A stretch of 64,000 nt of DNA, taken from the NCBI GenBank assembly GCA_964462595.1, contig CAYWXM010000024.1, positions 62,001 to 126,000 of the forward strand, written 5' to 3'. The notes under the pieces are model-generated. The model ran no database searches. It was not told the DNA's origin and saw only the letters and a list, made by a program, of their open reading frames with translations. The position numbers and the translations under genes are program-made. This document shows, one piece after another, positions 25,921 through 34,019 of the stretch. Source of the DNA: SURF-21 sp964462595 (GTDB lineage: Bacteria; Actinomycetota; Geothermincolia; Geothermincolales; RBG-13-55-18). The number at the start of each line of letters is the position of its first letter. Position 1 is the stretch's first letter.

Positions 25921-26727
25921 TTATCCCCTCCCCTTGATGCCCAGCATGGCGCGGGCTTCCTCCACCGTGGCCGCCGGCCGCCCCAGCGCCTCGCCCATGC
26001 GCCGCGCCTCCTCCACCAGCTCGTGGGTGGGGGCGACCTCGCCCCCGCGGTTGAATGGGTTGTCCTCCGTCCCCACCCGCACGTGGTCCCCCCGGGCTAT
26101 GGCCGCCGCAAGCACCTCCGCCTGGCCTTCCCCCATCACGCTCACCGTGCACGCGCACCCTTCCGGCATCTGCCTGCGGCGGTAGAGGTATTCCTCGATG
26201 GTGGGAGGCGACCAGGTCCCGCCCGGCCAGCCGAAGAATAGGGTGGTGACGTAGGGCTCGGAGAGCAGGCCCTGTGCGATGAGGTAGCGCAGGTTCCAGA
26301 TGGAGCCGGTGTGCCATACCTCGAACTCCGGCACCACGCCGGAATCGGCGCAGGCGCGTGAGTAGGAGGCCAGTTCCTCCTTGGTGTGGAGGATGTTGAA
26401 GTCCTCCTGCGCGAAGGCCTCGTCGTGGTGGTTGAGGATCACCGAGATCATGTCGGCCCCTAGCGCGAAGACGTCCGCGCGCTCCACCAGGGTGGTGCTG
26501 GACATGCCGCACTGGATAATGGTGTCGCACTCCCGCCTGATGGCCGGGATGACCTCTTTCCAGCGCCCCTCGGCGTGGGTGTGGCAGACCGCCGCGCCGT
26601 TCTCCAGGCACAGCGCTGCCTCGGCCGCTATGTCCTGCGGGGTCCTCGGGTATTCCACCTCGGGGTGCATCCAGCAGATGTTAGCGGTGGCGGTGATGAT
26701 GAGCGGTGTCACGTTCTCTCTAGTCAT
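25921..26727 (-). CDS. Beta-keto acid cleavage enzyme (BKACE, DUF849)
   Basis: A 268-residue zinc-dependent TIM-barrel enzyme of the BKACE family, which splits beta-keto acids with acetyl-CoA to give acetoacetate and a new acyl-CoA. Zinc ligands are recognisable: the HxH in CHTHAEGRW and the Glu in RVGTEDNPF. FGWPGG also fits the family. It is the third gene of the operon reading from 29564, between the fusion protein and the SDR. The substrate keto acid cannot be guessed, though the family is used in carnitine and lysine degradation. Confidence 0.88.
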   Translation of the reverse strand: MTRENVTPLIITATANICWMHPEVEYPRTPQDIAAEAALCLENGAAVCHTHAEGRWKEVIPAIRRECDTIIQCGMSSTTLVERADVFALGADMISVILNHHDEAFAQEDFNILHTKEELASYSRACADSGVVPEFEVWHTGSIWNLRYLIAQGLLSEPYVTTLFFGWPGGTWSPPTIEEYLYRRRQMPEGCACTVSVMGEGQAEVLAAAIARGDHVRVGTEDNPFNRGGEVAPTHELVEEARRMGEALGRPAATVEEARAMLGIKGRG

Positions 26728-26757
26728 GTCTCTCTCCTCCAGCGGTTTGGCCCGGGT

Positions 26758-29052
26758 TCACGCGCCTTCCCGGCCCATGATGTGCTTGTCAAGGGTGGTG
26801 ATCCTGCGGCACCCCTCCGCGGTGACCACGTAGCAGTCCTCCACCCCGATGAGGGTGTCCCGGAAGGGTTCCCATGCCTCGATCTCGAAAACCATGTTCT
26901 TTTCGAAGCAGCCCTCGGCGACCTCCATGGTCCCGAAGAGGTGCTGCTCCTCGCATTCCAGGCCGATGCTGTGGCCGACCACGAAGGTGAGCCCCTCCGG
27001 GCGCAGGGTTTTGTAGTAGGAGACGGCTTCCTCGTTGAGCTCCCTGATGTTCACCCCCGGCCTCACGCCGCGCTCGTAGAACTCCTGCAGCTCGACCAGG
27101 CTCTCCACCAGTTCCCGCGCCTCCGGCGGCACCGGGCCCAGCACCACGTGTCGGTTCACGTCGGAGACGTAACCCTTACACACGGCGCCGAAGTCGAAGC
27201 GCAGCATGTCCCCCTCCCCGGCGACGGCGCCCAGCCCCGGGGCCTCGGGGTCGGACCCCCCTATACTCAGGGTGAGGTGATCCCACCCGTCCGCGCCCTC
27301 CTCGAGCATGGTCTTCTTGCCCAGCAGGAGGAAGTCGTTGTCGCTCATCCCCGCCCGGGCGGCCTCCACGCAGGCGGTGATAGCCCGCTCGGTGATGGCG
27401 GTGGCTTTCTCGATGAGGGCGATCTCCGCCTCGCTCTTTATCACCCGCAGGTCGAGGAAGGCCTGGTCGGCCGCGACCACCTCGAGGTCGGGATCCTTCT
27501 GCGCGAGGTGGTCGGTGAGGTACTTGGGGGCGGTGGACTCCACACCCACCCGCCTGCCCCGCAGGCCCCACTTCTTCAGCTTCGACCACACCGCCCTCCG
27601 CGCTTCCCTCTGCCCGATGATACCCTTGTACTCGTTGGCCCAGCAGAACTCATCCACGCTCCTGAACAGGGCCCAGTGGAAGAGGGCGAGGTGGCCGTCC
27701 CTCCTCAACAACACCACGTTGGGGTACATGTTCCTGAGGGCGAAGAGGATGGGGTTGGGGGCGGACGGCAGCGTCGGCAGGCCGCTCAGGTAATAGACAT
27801 TGACGGGGGAGGTGGCGATGAGGAGGTCGAGGTCGTGCTTCTTCATGACCTCCTCCGCCCGTTCCCGGTCGAATCCGATGGGCTGCATGCGTTTCACCTC
27901 CGGCAATCCGGGGCGGGCCGGGATGTGCTCCCCCAGGTCGCGGTAGAGACTCCCGGTGCCCTCCTTCTCCGCCAGTTCCATCAGCTCTCCCCGCGTGGCC
28001 GCCTTCCCCGTGCGGGCGGAGAGGTAGCCCATGAGCACGCAGGCCACCGCGCTCCTGGCGTCTTCGGGAGAGAACTCCGGCTCCCGGTCCTCCCGGATGC
28101 AGCCGGCGAAGTGCTCGTCCTCGTGCCGCACCGATATGGTGTAGTAGTGGGGGAAGGGGCCGTGCTCCAGGTCCGGCCCGTACCATTTCCTGCGGTGCTC
28201 CCCCATGGCCTTACTGAAGGAATAGATGAGCACCGGCCTCTCCCAGGCGTGGTTCTCCAGGATGGTCCCCTGCGTGCCGTAGATCTCGAGGCTGTTGAAG
28301 GGCGTGGTCTGCTGGGTGAAGCTCACCACCACCTCCCCCACCGCACCCCGGGAGAAACGGATCATGGACAGGGCGTTGTCCTCTCCCTTCTCGGGCAGGT
28401 TGACGCCCTGCCTGGAGAGCATGGCCGTGACCTCCTCCACGCGGTCCTCCAGGATCCACTCCAGGGAGGCGAACTTGTGCGCCCCCATGTCCATGAAGCT
28501 GCCGCCCCCCGCCTTGATGATGTCGCCCTTCCATGAGTCGGGCTGGCTCAGGCCGGCGATCTCGTTCACCCCCTCGTAGGCCCGCACCAGGAGCACCTCG
28601 CCGATGAGTCCCTCCTGTACCGCGTCGTGGATGTAACGGTGGGCGGGCAGGAAGCGGTGGTTCTCCGCCACCATGAGCTTCACCCCCGCCGCGCGCGCCG
28701 CCGCGGCCATGGCATCGCAGCCCTCCAGGGTGGTGGCCATGGGCTTCTCGCACAGCACGTGCTTGCCCGCGGCCGCGCATGCCGCCACCACCTCCTCGTG
28801 GTAGGCGTGGGGGACCGTCACCAGGACGGCCTCGATGCCGCTCGCCAGAAAACCCTCGAGGTCCTTGTAGGGGGTTATAGCGTTTACGCGGTAGCGCCTG
28901 GCCATCTTCTGGGCGTGCCGGTAGTTGACATCGTACATGGCCGTGAACCTCACCAGGAGGGACGCCGCGCAGGAGTTGCCGTGGAAGCTCCATGCGCCCC
29001 CCAGCCCGATGACGCCGAAATCGACGGCTTTCATGGTGCTCATGCTCCTCAT
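26758..29052 (-). CDS. Gfo/Idh/MocA dehydrogenase fused to M24 (Xaa-Pro peptidase/creatinase) domain
   Basis: A 764-residue fusion of two normally separate proteins. Residues 1-370 are an NAD(P)-dependent Gfo/Idh/MocA oxidoreductase (GVIGLGGAW near the start, then CEKPMATTLE with the catalytic-type Lys). Residues 380-764 are an M24 metallopeptidase/creatinase with an N-terminal domain and metal ligands visible as DFGAVCKGYVSD (two Asp), VGHSIGLECE (His), FEIEAWEPF (Glu) and GVEDCYVV (Glu). The frame is continuous through the junction near residue 375 with no stop or shift. ATG 29052, 29043 and 29034 are all possible starts. Function could be dehydrogenation of an N-alkyl amino acid or amidine followed by hydrolysis; this is speculation. 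Confidence 0.88.
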   Translation of the reverse strand: MRSMSTMKAVDFGVIGLGGAWSFHGNSCAASLLVRFTAMYDVNYRHAQKMARRYRVNAITPYKDLEGFLASGIEAVLVTVPHAYHEEVVAACAAAGKHVLCEKPMATTLEGCDAMAAAARAAGVKLMVAENHRFLPAHRYIHDAVQEGLIGEVLLVRAYEGVNEIAGLSQPDSWKGDIIKAGGGSFMDMGAHKFASLEWILEDRVEEVTAMLSRQGVNLPEKGEDNALSMIRFSRGAVGEVVVSFTQQTTPFNSLEIYGTQGTILENHAWERPVLIYSFSKAMGEHRRKWYGPDLEHGPFPHYYTISVRHEDEHFAGCIREDREPEFSPEDARSAVACVLMGYLSARTGKAATRGELMELAEKEGTGSLYRDLGEHIPARPGLPEVKRMQPIGFDRERAEEVMKKHDLDLLIATSPVNVYYLSGLPTLPSAPNPILFALRNMYPNVVLLRRDGHLALFHWALFRSVDEFCWANEYKGIIGQREARRAVWSKLKKWGLRGRRVGVESTAPKYLTDHLAQKDPDLEVVAADQAFLDLRVIKSEAEIALIEKATAITERAITACVEAARAGMSDNDFLLLGKKTMLEEGADGWDHLTLSIGGSDPEAPGLGAVAGEGDMLRFDFGAVCKGYVSDVNRHVVLGPVPPEARELVESLVELQEFYERGVRPGVNIRELNEEAVSYYKTLRPEGLTFVVGHSIGLECEEQHLFGTMEVAEGCFEKNMVFEIEAWEPFRDTLIGVEDCYVVTAEGCRRITTLDKHIMGREGA

Positions 29053-29129
29053 CCCTCTTTCTCGCTCTCCCGCCGCGGCCGCTGCGCGGCGCGTGGCTTG
29101 CGGATACGGCCTCGCGCCTTTCCCGGGCG

Positions 29130-29564
29130 CTAGTCCATCTCGTCCTGCACCAGCTCGAGCAGGTCCTTGAAACGGATGGCATCGCTGATGATGCCGTCAA
29201 CGTCGAGGTCACCGCACATGTAAGCCGCGGTGGCGTCGAGGCTGCCGCTGAAGATGCCCAGGGCCACCTCCTCGTCCATGTTCAGCACGATGTCGGGGTT
29301 GGGAAGCGAGCCCGACCCCGCCTCGAAGGCGCGGTCGCGCACGCTGAGCCAGCATACCGGCTTGCCCTCCACGTTGATCTGGAAGCTGCGGTCGAACCCC
29401 TCCACCTCGTCCTGGATATCCTCGGTGTGGTTGGAGATCTGGACGAATACGGTGAAATAGTCCCGCATGTCCTCCATGCCCAGGGTGTTTTCCTCGATCT
29501 TCTGCAGCACGCGGTCCTGGAGGTCCTCGTCGATTTGCTGCTCGCTGCCCACTTTCCACTCCAT
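29130..29564 (-). CDS. SCP2-type sterol-carrier domain protein
   Basis: A 144-residue small lipid-binding protein. The SCP2 region reads SFQINVEGKPVCWLSVRD then LNMDEEVALGIFSGSLD followed by AAYMCGDLDVDGIISDA. The gene starts at ATG 29564 behind AAGGAGG; the frame extends to 29648 without a site. It is the first gene of the catabolic operon, upstream of the dehydrogenase-peptidase fusion. A role in binding a hydrophobic acyl intermediate or supplying a lipid ligand is inferred from the family. Confidence 0.85.
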   Translation of the reverse strand: MEWKVGSEQQIDEDLQDRVLQKIEENTLGMEDMRDYFTVFVQISNHTEDIQDEVEGFDRSFQINVEGKPVCWLSVRDRAFEAGSGSLPNPDIVLNMDEEVALGIFSGSLDATAAYMCGDLDVDGIISDAIRFKDLLELVQDEMD

Positions 29565-30135
29565 CTGCCCCCTCCTTCCCCGGCGCGGCCCCTCGTCCCG
29601 CGGACAACCCGAACCTTCGGTGGTAAAATGGTAAGACCACCTTAGCAAAAAGAGCCAGGGCAGGCAAGCCCTCCGGGGTAACGATGCAACGGCCTGTGGA
29701 GAGAAGTCTCGGAGACCGGTGTCCTGATAGGTCCCTGACGGTAGAAGGGCAGCTTCTGGTAAGTGAACCGCAGACGAAACGTACTGATAAATCTATGGCT
29801 GGTATTTTCTGGGACAGTGCCCAACAATGTGCGCATGCGATGAATGAAGCACCGCTCCAACCGTTGCAAGGAATACTAGGTGGCGGAGGGGGCGGGATTC
29901 GAACCCGCGAGCCGTTGCCGGGCAATGGTTTTCAAGTACTCCCACCCGCAATTATGGTATTTCCTGGTACTTCTGCAAGTTAATAACCTGCATATTTATC
30001 AATATCAGTGTCCTCGCATCGCGCTGTTTCGCGTTAATCGGCGCTGACTTGGGGCCAAATTGGGCACACCCTGAGGGATTGGATCTGCACCTTCCTCGAC
30101 AGATTGACAGGCCAAACAGAACTGGTCAGACACGA
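29565..30135. other. Gene-free stretch with tRNA-Ser 3' remnant
   Basis: A 571-base stretch containing the promoter region of the catabolic operon (near 29600-29650) and, at 29880, the 57-base tRNA-Ser remnant. From about 29950 to 30110 the sequence has lower GC than the catabolic genes. A short hairpin AGGGC-AGGCAA-GCCCT lies near 29656-29671. No coding frame here has a ribosome site or family likeness. Confidence 0.5.
29880..29936 (-). repeat. attR-like tRNA-Ser 3' half remnant (57 bp)
   Basis: These 57 bases match 31630-31686 with a single substitution (GGGCAA against GGCCAA near the end). They cover the tRNA-Ser CCA end, T-arm, variable arm and 3' side of the anticodon arm up to the anticodon loop. 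The remainder of the tRNA is missing and unrelated DNA follows. Duplicated tRNA 3' halves, from anticodon loop to CCA, are a classical signature of site-specific integration into a tRNA gene. The orientation is the same as the intact gene. Confidence 0.75.
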
Positions 30136-30543
30136 TTACCTCTGGTACTCGCCGGGCAACCTGCCCCTCGCGAATTCCAGCAATCGATCCGCCCGCTTCA
30201 CCGCTTCGCTTGCTTCCTCCTCTGTAAGAGCCCTTGACTCATACTCCACCACACTCTTTTTCCTGATGAGCCAACGCAGATCCTCAGCCACCCCTTGCGA
30301 TTCCTCATCGGTAAAATGCCTTAGGAACAGATCCACCGCATCATCGTGTTTCGGTCCTGCCGATCTAACACGCACCATAAAGCCGGTCAATGCATCGTTT
30401 GCAGATATCGCCATATGTATGGCAGCAAGCCCCGTCGCGTCCCAATTGCCCTCGGAAAAAGAGGCATGCATAGACCTCGAGAACTGCAAGGCTTTCCTGA
30501 AATACTGAGGGATCTCGTCTCTATCAACGTGCCTGGTTCTCAC
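30136..30543 (-). CDS. HEPN-domain protein (probable partner of the nucleotidyltransferase)
   Basis: A 135-residue, all-helical HEPN protein. The core reads AIHMAISANDALTGF and, near the C-terminal helix, LRWLIRKKSVVEYESR. The canonical HEPN RNase motif is R-x4-6-H; here the R is followed by Glu-Tyr (EY) without His, so ribonuclease activity by the usual mechanism is doubtful. It is transcribed from the same strand as the nucleotidyltransferase gene 71 bases upstream and completes an MNT-HEPN pair. In studied pairs the nucleotidyltransferase can modify the HEPN protein to silence it. Confidence 0.8.
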   Translation of the reverse strand: MRTRHVDRDEIPQYFRKALQFSRSMHASFSEGNWDATGLAAIHMAISANDALTGFMVRVRSAGPKHDDAVDLFLRHFTDEESQGVAEDLRWLIRKKSVVEYESRALTEEEASEAVKRADRLLEFARGRLPGEYQR

Positions 30544-30614
30544 CTTGTTCTCTCCTCTTCAGTCCCAGCATCGAGCGTCGGTGCCCCCCTCATTAGCAGT
30601 CGTAAAATCATGCA

Positions 30615-31301
30615 TTACTTCCGAGACGCACGGGGCTGGTGCTTTTTCTCGAATCGTGGCAGGTGCTTCCCCGCCTCGATATGCCTCAAGCGCGGGTTCC
30701 TGCGCTCAAAATCCACGAAAATCACCGGTTCCTCGCCGAACACCTCGGCCCACATTCCTCTCTTATCCTCTTTCCCCTGCAGCCTTCCGAGTTCCGTCTC
30801 GGTAGCCAAGAATGCCGATACGGGGCTTCCAGAAGCCGCAGCAGTGGCATTGGAGACGGACGAGATCTTGCTCTCCACAACAGGCTTGGAACCGTCTTTG
30901 AGGATGAGGATCATGTCGATATCGCTATCGGGCCTCTCTTCCCTTCTGGCCACACTGCCGAAGATGATAATGCCCTCCAGGCTATCTCCCAGCTCCTCCT
31001 TGAAGTCCTTGGCCACCCTGGCAAGCGCACTACGTTCCAGATCGAAAAGCTTTTTAAGCTCCTTCACCAACATGTGTTCCTCGTTCAAGGAGTAAAGATG
31101 AGCCCTTGCCACATCCCTTCTATAGAGCAATCCGTTCGCCTCGAGATCACCAAGAGCCTTGATGGTATAGGTTTGAGAATAGCCTGCAAGCTTGGCTATC
31201 TCTCTACCGGTATATTCGCCACCACTCGTACAGAACAGGCGCAGTATACGCAGCTTGAGTTTGTTCCCCAGCACGTCGTCTAAAGCATCTTCATATTTCA
31301 T
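30615..31301 (-). CDS. MNT-type nucleotidyltransferase with N-terminal winged-helix
   Basis: A 228-residue protein. Residues 1-80 look like a MarR/ArsR-type winged helix (LRLFCTSGGEYTGREIAKL and a second helix with LEANGLLYRR). Residues 105-160 hold a minimal nucleotidyltransferase active site, GSVARREERPDSDIDM, with Gly-Ser and the two Asp of the pol-beta fold. Fusion of DNA-binding and MNT domains makes it a probable antitoxin and autorepressor. I use ATG 31301; the frame runs on to TTG 31337, inside the palindromic promoter. It is upstream of the HEPN gene. Confidence 0.8.
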   Translation of the reverse strand: MKYEDALDDVLGNKLKLRILRLFCTSGGEYTGREIAKLAGYSQTYTIKALGDLEANGLLYRRDVARAHLYSLNEEHMLVKELKKLFDLERSALARVAKDFKEELGDSLEGIIIFGSVARREERPDSDIDMILILKDGSKPVVESKISSVSNATAAASGSPVSAFLATETELGRLQGKEDKRGMWAEVFGEEPVIFVDFERRNPRLRHIEAGKHLPRFEKKHQPRASRK

Positions 31302-31318
31302 AGCCCTAGAATAGACTA

Positions 31319-31342
31319 TATAGTTTACACGTGTCAACTATA
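31319..31342. promoter_or_regulatory. 24-bp near-perfect palindrome overlapping the -35 of the MNT-HEPN promoter
   Basis: TATAGTTTACAC and GTGTCAACTATA form a 24-base inverted repeat with one mismatched pair. On the minus strand it contains TTGACA (31337-31332), a perfect -35, followed after 18 bases by TATTCT, giving a short leader before ATG 31301. The placement matches an autorepressor operator, and the downstream product has a winged-helix domain. Binding is inferred; the palindrome itself is read directly. Confidence 0.6.
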
Positions 31343-31629
31343 GTGTTCATATTCCACCCATCCAATACCCATAAAAGGGGAGGGATTCGAACCAGCGGAG
31401 GTTAATGGTTTTTGTAACCAATGCACGCCTTTCCATGATAGTCTATGCCGGATTGCTTAAGTCGTTGACCTGCAGGTCTGCAATTCCCATTATCTGTGTA
31501 TCTGCTTATTGAACGATATCTATTGCTTCACAATGGACCCATTTTGGGCACAGTCCGTGAAATCCGGATTTCACAGTCTTTTAGGATTCACAGACTGTTG
31601 ATGCAAAAGAGCACATCAGATGGCTTTTA
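31338..31629. other. Gene-free stretch between MNT operator and tRNA-Ser
   Basis: This stretch of about 290 bases has lower GC. At 31376-31399 it contains a second tRNA-like T-arm piece, AGGGATTCGAACC preceded by GGGG, but its arm pairing is poor. The motif TTGGGCACA occurs near 31546 and also near 30059. No coding frame has a ribosome site. It is probably part of the island. Confidence 0.4.
31376..31413 (-). repeat. tRNA-like T-arm remnant (degenerate)
   Basis: This segment includes GGGGAGGGATTCGAACCAGCGG followed by an ATGGTTTTT-like piece, which is also how the tRNA-Ser anticodon arm reads on this strand. The stem halves GCTGG and CCCTC do not pair fully, so it is not a working tRNA. It may be an older scar than the 29880 repeat. 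The match is short and I rate it as suggestive only. Confidence 0.35.
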
Positions 31630-31630
31630 G

Positions 31631-31718
31631 TGGCGGAGGGGGCGGGATTCGAACCCGCGAGCCGTTGCCGGCCAATGGTTTTCAAGACCACCGCATTCGT
31701 CCGCTCTGCCACCCCTCC
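31631..31718 (-). tRNA. tRNA-Ser(UGA)
   Basis: An 88-base serine tRNA including an encoded CCA. The acceptor stem is GGAGGGG with CCCCTCC, the D-arm begins GGCAGAGCGGACGAATGC, the anticodon loop is CTTGAAA (anticodon UGA, at 31682-31684), then a long class II variable arm (GGCCGGCAACGGCT) and T-arm GCGGGTTCGAATCCCGC. The gene is upstream of serS on the same strand, 162 bases away. The 3' half is repeated at 29880, so it serves as an integration target. Confidence 0.97.
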
Positions 31719-31879
31719 AGACTCAATTGTAAAGATGGGCGCGCGGTTAGTAAATCGTGAGGATGCTGCCGGCGGGTCAGTGAGACGGGCATCCGGCGCG
31801 GCGTTTCTCGTGGCGAAACGGGAAGCCCGACGACAGCTGTGGACATCCCCCGGCCATGGCCGCGTGAGGTGTACCCCGA

Positions 31880-33157
31880 TCAGGCGGTTATCTCTTCCAT
31901 ACCCCGCATGTAGGGGCGCAGGGCCTCGGGGACCTCCACGCTGCCGTCCTCACGCTGGTAGTTCTCGAGGATGGCGGCCACCGTCCTGCCGATAGCCACC
32001 CCGGAGCCGTTCAGGGTGTGCACCAGGCGCGACTTGCCGCCCCCGGAGGGCTTGAAGCGGATATCGGCGCGGCGGGCCTGAAAATCGGTGAAGTTGGAAC
32101 AGGAGGATATCTCCTTGTAGTCACCGTACGAGGGCAGCCATACCTCGAGGTCGTAACACTTGGAGGCGGCGAACGATAAATCGCCGGTGGATAGGATGAC
32201 CACCCGGTAGGGCAGACCCAAGCGGCGCAGCACCTCCTCGGCGTTATCGGTAAGTTTTTCCAGCTCGCCCGAGGAGGTATCGGGGTGCACAAACTTGACC
32301 ATCTCCACCTTGTTGAACTGGTGCTGCCTTATGAGCCCCTTGGTGTCCTTGCCGTAGGACCCCGCCTCGCGCCGGAAGCACGGGGTATAGGCGCAGTAGT
32401 AAATAGGCAGGTCGTCCTCGGCCAGGGTCTCGCCGCGGTAGATGTTGGTCACCGGCACCTCGGCGGTGGGTATGAGGTAGAGGACGTCGTCCTTGCAACG
32501 GTACATCTCCCCCTCCAGCTTGGGAAGCTGCCCGGTTGAGAACATGCTCTCCTCGCTAACCAGTATGGGCGGGAAGACCTCGGTGTAGCCGTGCTCCAGT
32601 GTGTGCAGGTCGAGCATGAAGTTCACCAGCGCCCGCTCCAGGAGCGCTCCTTTTCCCTTGAGCAGGGTGAAGCGCGACTCGGCTATCTTCACGCCGCGCT
32701 GGAAATCCAGCATGTCCAGGCGCTCCCCCAGCTCCCAGTGCGCTAGCGGCTCGCAATCGAAGCGCCTGGGCTCACCCCAGCGCCTCACCTCCTGGTTGAA
32801 GCTCTCGTCGGCTCCCACGGGCACCGACTCGTGCGGGATGTTGGGTATGCGGATGAGAATCTCGCGCATCTGCGCTTCCACCCCGTCCAGCTCAGCCTCC
32901 AGCGACTTGATGGCATCGCTGAGGGCGCCCATCTCTTCCCTGAGGGCGGCGGCGTCCTCCCCGTCCCGCACGCGCCTGCCTATCTCCTTGTTGCCGCGCT
33001 TGTGCAGGGTGCGCTTTTCCTCCAGGTCCGCCAGGATGGCACGGCGGCTTCCGTCCAGCCCCACGAGTTCGTCCAGGGGCAGCTCGAGGCTGCGGTCCCT
33101 CGCCGCCTTGCGCACCTCTTCCACGTTCTCGCGCACGAATCTAAGCTCCAGCATCAC
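31880..33157 (-). CDS. serS: Seryl-tRNA synthetase
   Basis: A full-length 425-residue class II synthetase that charges tRNA-Ser with serine. The N-terminal coiled-coil arm (about residues 30-110) is followed by motif 2 (TPCFRREAGSYGKDTKGL) and motif 3 (SGVAIGRTVAAILENYQR). It sits just downstream of pheA, overlapping its end by 17 bases, and just upstream of the tRNA-Ser gene on the same strand. The serS-pheA neighbourhood resembles that of actinobacteria. Start codon ATG 33157. Confidence 0.97.
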   Translation of the reverse strand: MMLELRFVRENVEEVRKAARDRSLELPLDELVGLDGSRRAILADLEEKRTLHKRGNKEIGRRVRDGEDAAALREEMGALSDAIKSLEAELDGVEAQMREILIRIPNIPHESVPVGADESFNQEVRRWGEPRRFDCEPLAHWELGERLDMLDFQRGVKIAESRFTLLKGKGALLERALVNFMLDLHTLEHGYTEVFPPILVSEESMFSTGQLPKLEGEMYRCKDDVLYLIPTAEVPVTNIYRGETLAEDDLPIYYCAYTPCFRREAGSYGKDTKGLIRQHQFNKVEMVKFVHPDTSSGELEKLTDNAEEVLRRLGLPYRVVILSTGDLSFAASKCYDLEVWLPSYGDYKEISSCSNFTDFQARRADIRFKPSGGGKSRLVHTLNGSGVAIGRTVAAILENYQREDGSVEVPEALRPYMRGMEEITA

Positions 33158-34019
33158 CGGCCTCCTCGCGGTACGCGGGATATGATCCCAGCAGTTTCAC
33201 CCGCGGCAGTTTGCAGGTGAGGCATTTCAGGGCCGAGGCGACCACTTCGTCCTCCTCGTGCCCCTCGCAATCGATGAAGAAACAGTACTCGCCCAGCATT
33301 TCCTTGGTGGGGCGGGATTCTATCTTGCTCAGGTTGATGTAACGGTAGGCGAATTCCTGCAGTATCTGCAGCAGCATGCCCGGGCGGTCCTGGTAGATGA
33401 AGCAGACCATGGAGGTCTTGTCGTCCCCTGACGGCGGCATCTTCTCCTTGCCCAGAAGTACGAAACGGGTGCGGTTGTCGGGATGGTCCTCCATGCCCTC
33501 GCGCAGGACCGCGAGGCCGTACAGCTCCGCCGCCAGCCCGCTCCCGATGGCGGCCAGGGGCTCGTCCGAATCCTTGACCCGCTGTGCAGACTCCGATGTG
33601 CTGTTCGCGGCCTCCACCTTCACCCCTGGAAGGAGTTCCGCCAGGTGCCTGCGGCACTGCGCCGCAGCCTGGGGGTGGGAGACCACGCGCGACACCTCGT
33701 CCATCCTCACGCCCTCGCGGGCCAGGAGACAATGCCGCACCTGGCATACCTTCTCCCCCTGGATGAACAACTCGGCCTCGAAGGCCAGGCTGTCCAGGGT
33801 GGCGTTCACGGAACCCTCGATGGAATTCTCGATGGGCACTATAGCCTTCTCCGTCACGCTGTCCTCTACCGCCAGGATGGCCTCCTCCACGGTGAAAAAA
33901 GGGATGACCCGCTCGCAGTCGAGCCCGGGCCAGTTGCGCAGCGCTTCCTCGGTGAAAGTCCCCGGCGGCCCCAGGTAGGATATGCTGCGGCAGCCCGATG
34001 TCGAGCTCAGATCACCCAA
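33141..34019 (-). CDS. pheA: Prephenate dehydratase
   Basis: A 292-residue monofunctional prephenate dehydratase, which converts prephenate to phenylpyruvate in phenylalanine synthesis. The N-terminal catalytic domain opens ISYLGPPGTFTEEAL and contains the TRF triad in NRTRFVLLG. The C-terminal ACT domain begins SMVCFIYQDRPGMLLQIL and includes the ESRP motif (KIESRPTKEMLGEY), which binds phenylalanine for feedback control. It overlaps the DUF4446 gene at its start and serS at its end, implying one operon. Confidence 0.96.
   Translation of the reverse strand: MGDLSSTSGCRSISYLGPPGTFTEEALRNWPGLDCERVIPFFTVEEAILAVEDSVTEKAIVPIENSIEGSVNATLDSLAFEAELFIQGEKVCQVRHCLLAREGVRMDEVSRVVSHPQAAAQCRRHLAELLPGVKVEAANSTSESAQRVKDSDEPLAAIGSGLAAELYGLAVLREGMEDHPDNRTRFVLLGKEKMPPSGDDKTSMVCFIYQDRPGMLLQILQEFAYRYINLSKIESRPTKEMLGEYCFFIDCEGHEEDEVVASALKCLTCKLPRVKLLGSYPAYREEAGDAGA

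Larger units (their letters stand above)
29880..31686. mobile_element. Putative integrative island remnant between tRNA-Ser repeats
   Basis: A 1.75 kb segment lies between the 57-base repeat at 29880 and the identical part of the intact tRNA-Ser gene at 31630. It contains only an MNT-HEPN toxin-antitoxin pair and no integrase, so it is best seen as a shrunken island. The GC content of its genes is visibly lower than that of neighbours. A tRNA-like remnant at 31376 suggests repeated insertion. A second, larger island may extend to the 24219 remnant. No integrase or target-site assay supports this; it rests on the repeat and gene content. Confidence 0.55.

Noticed and set aside
31546..31562. 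TTGGGCACA motif shared with the 30059 region, considered as an IS end
   Set aside because: The match is nine bases, with no inverted partner or transposase.
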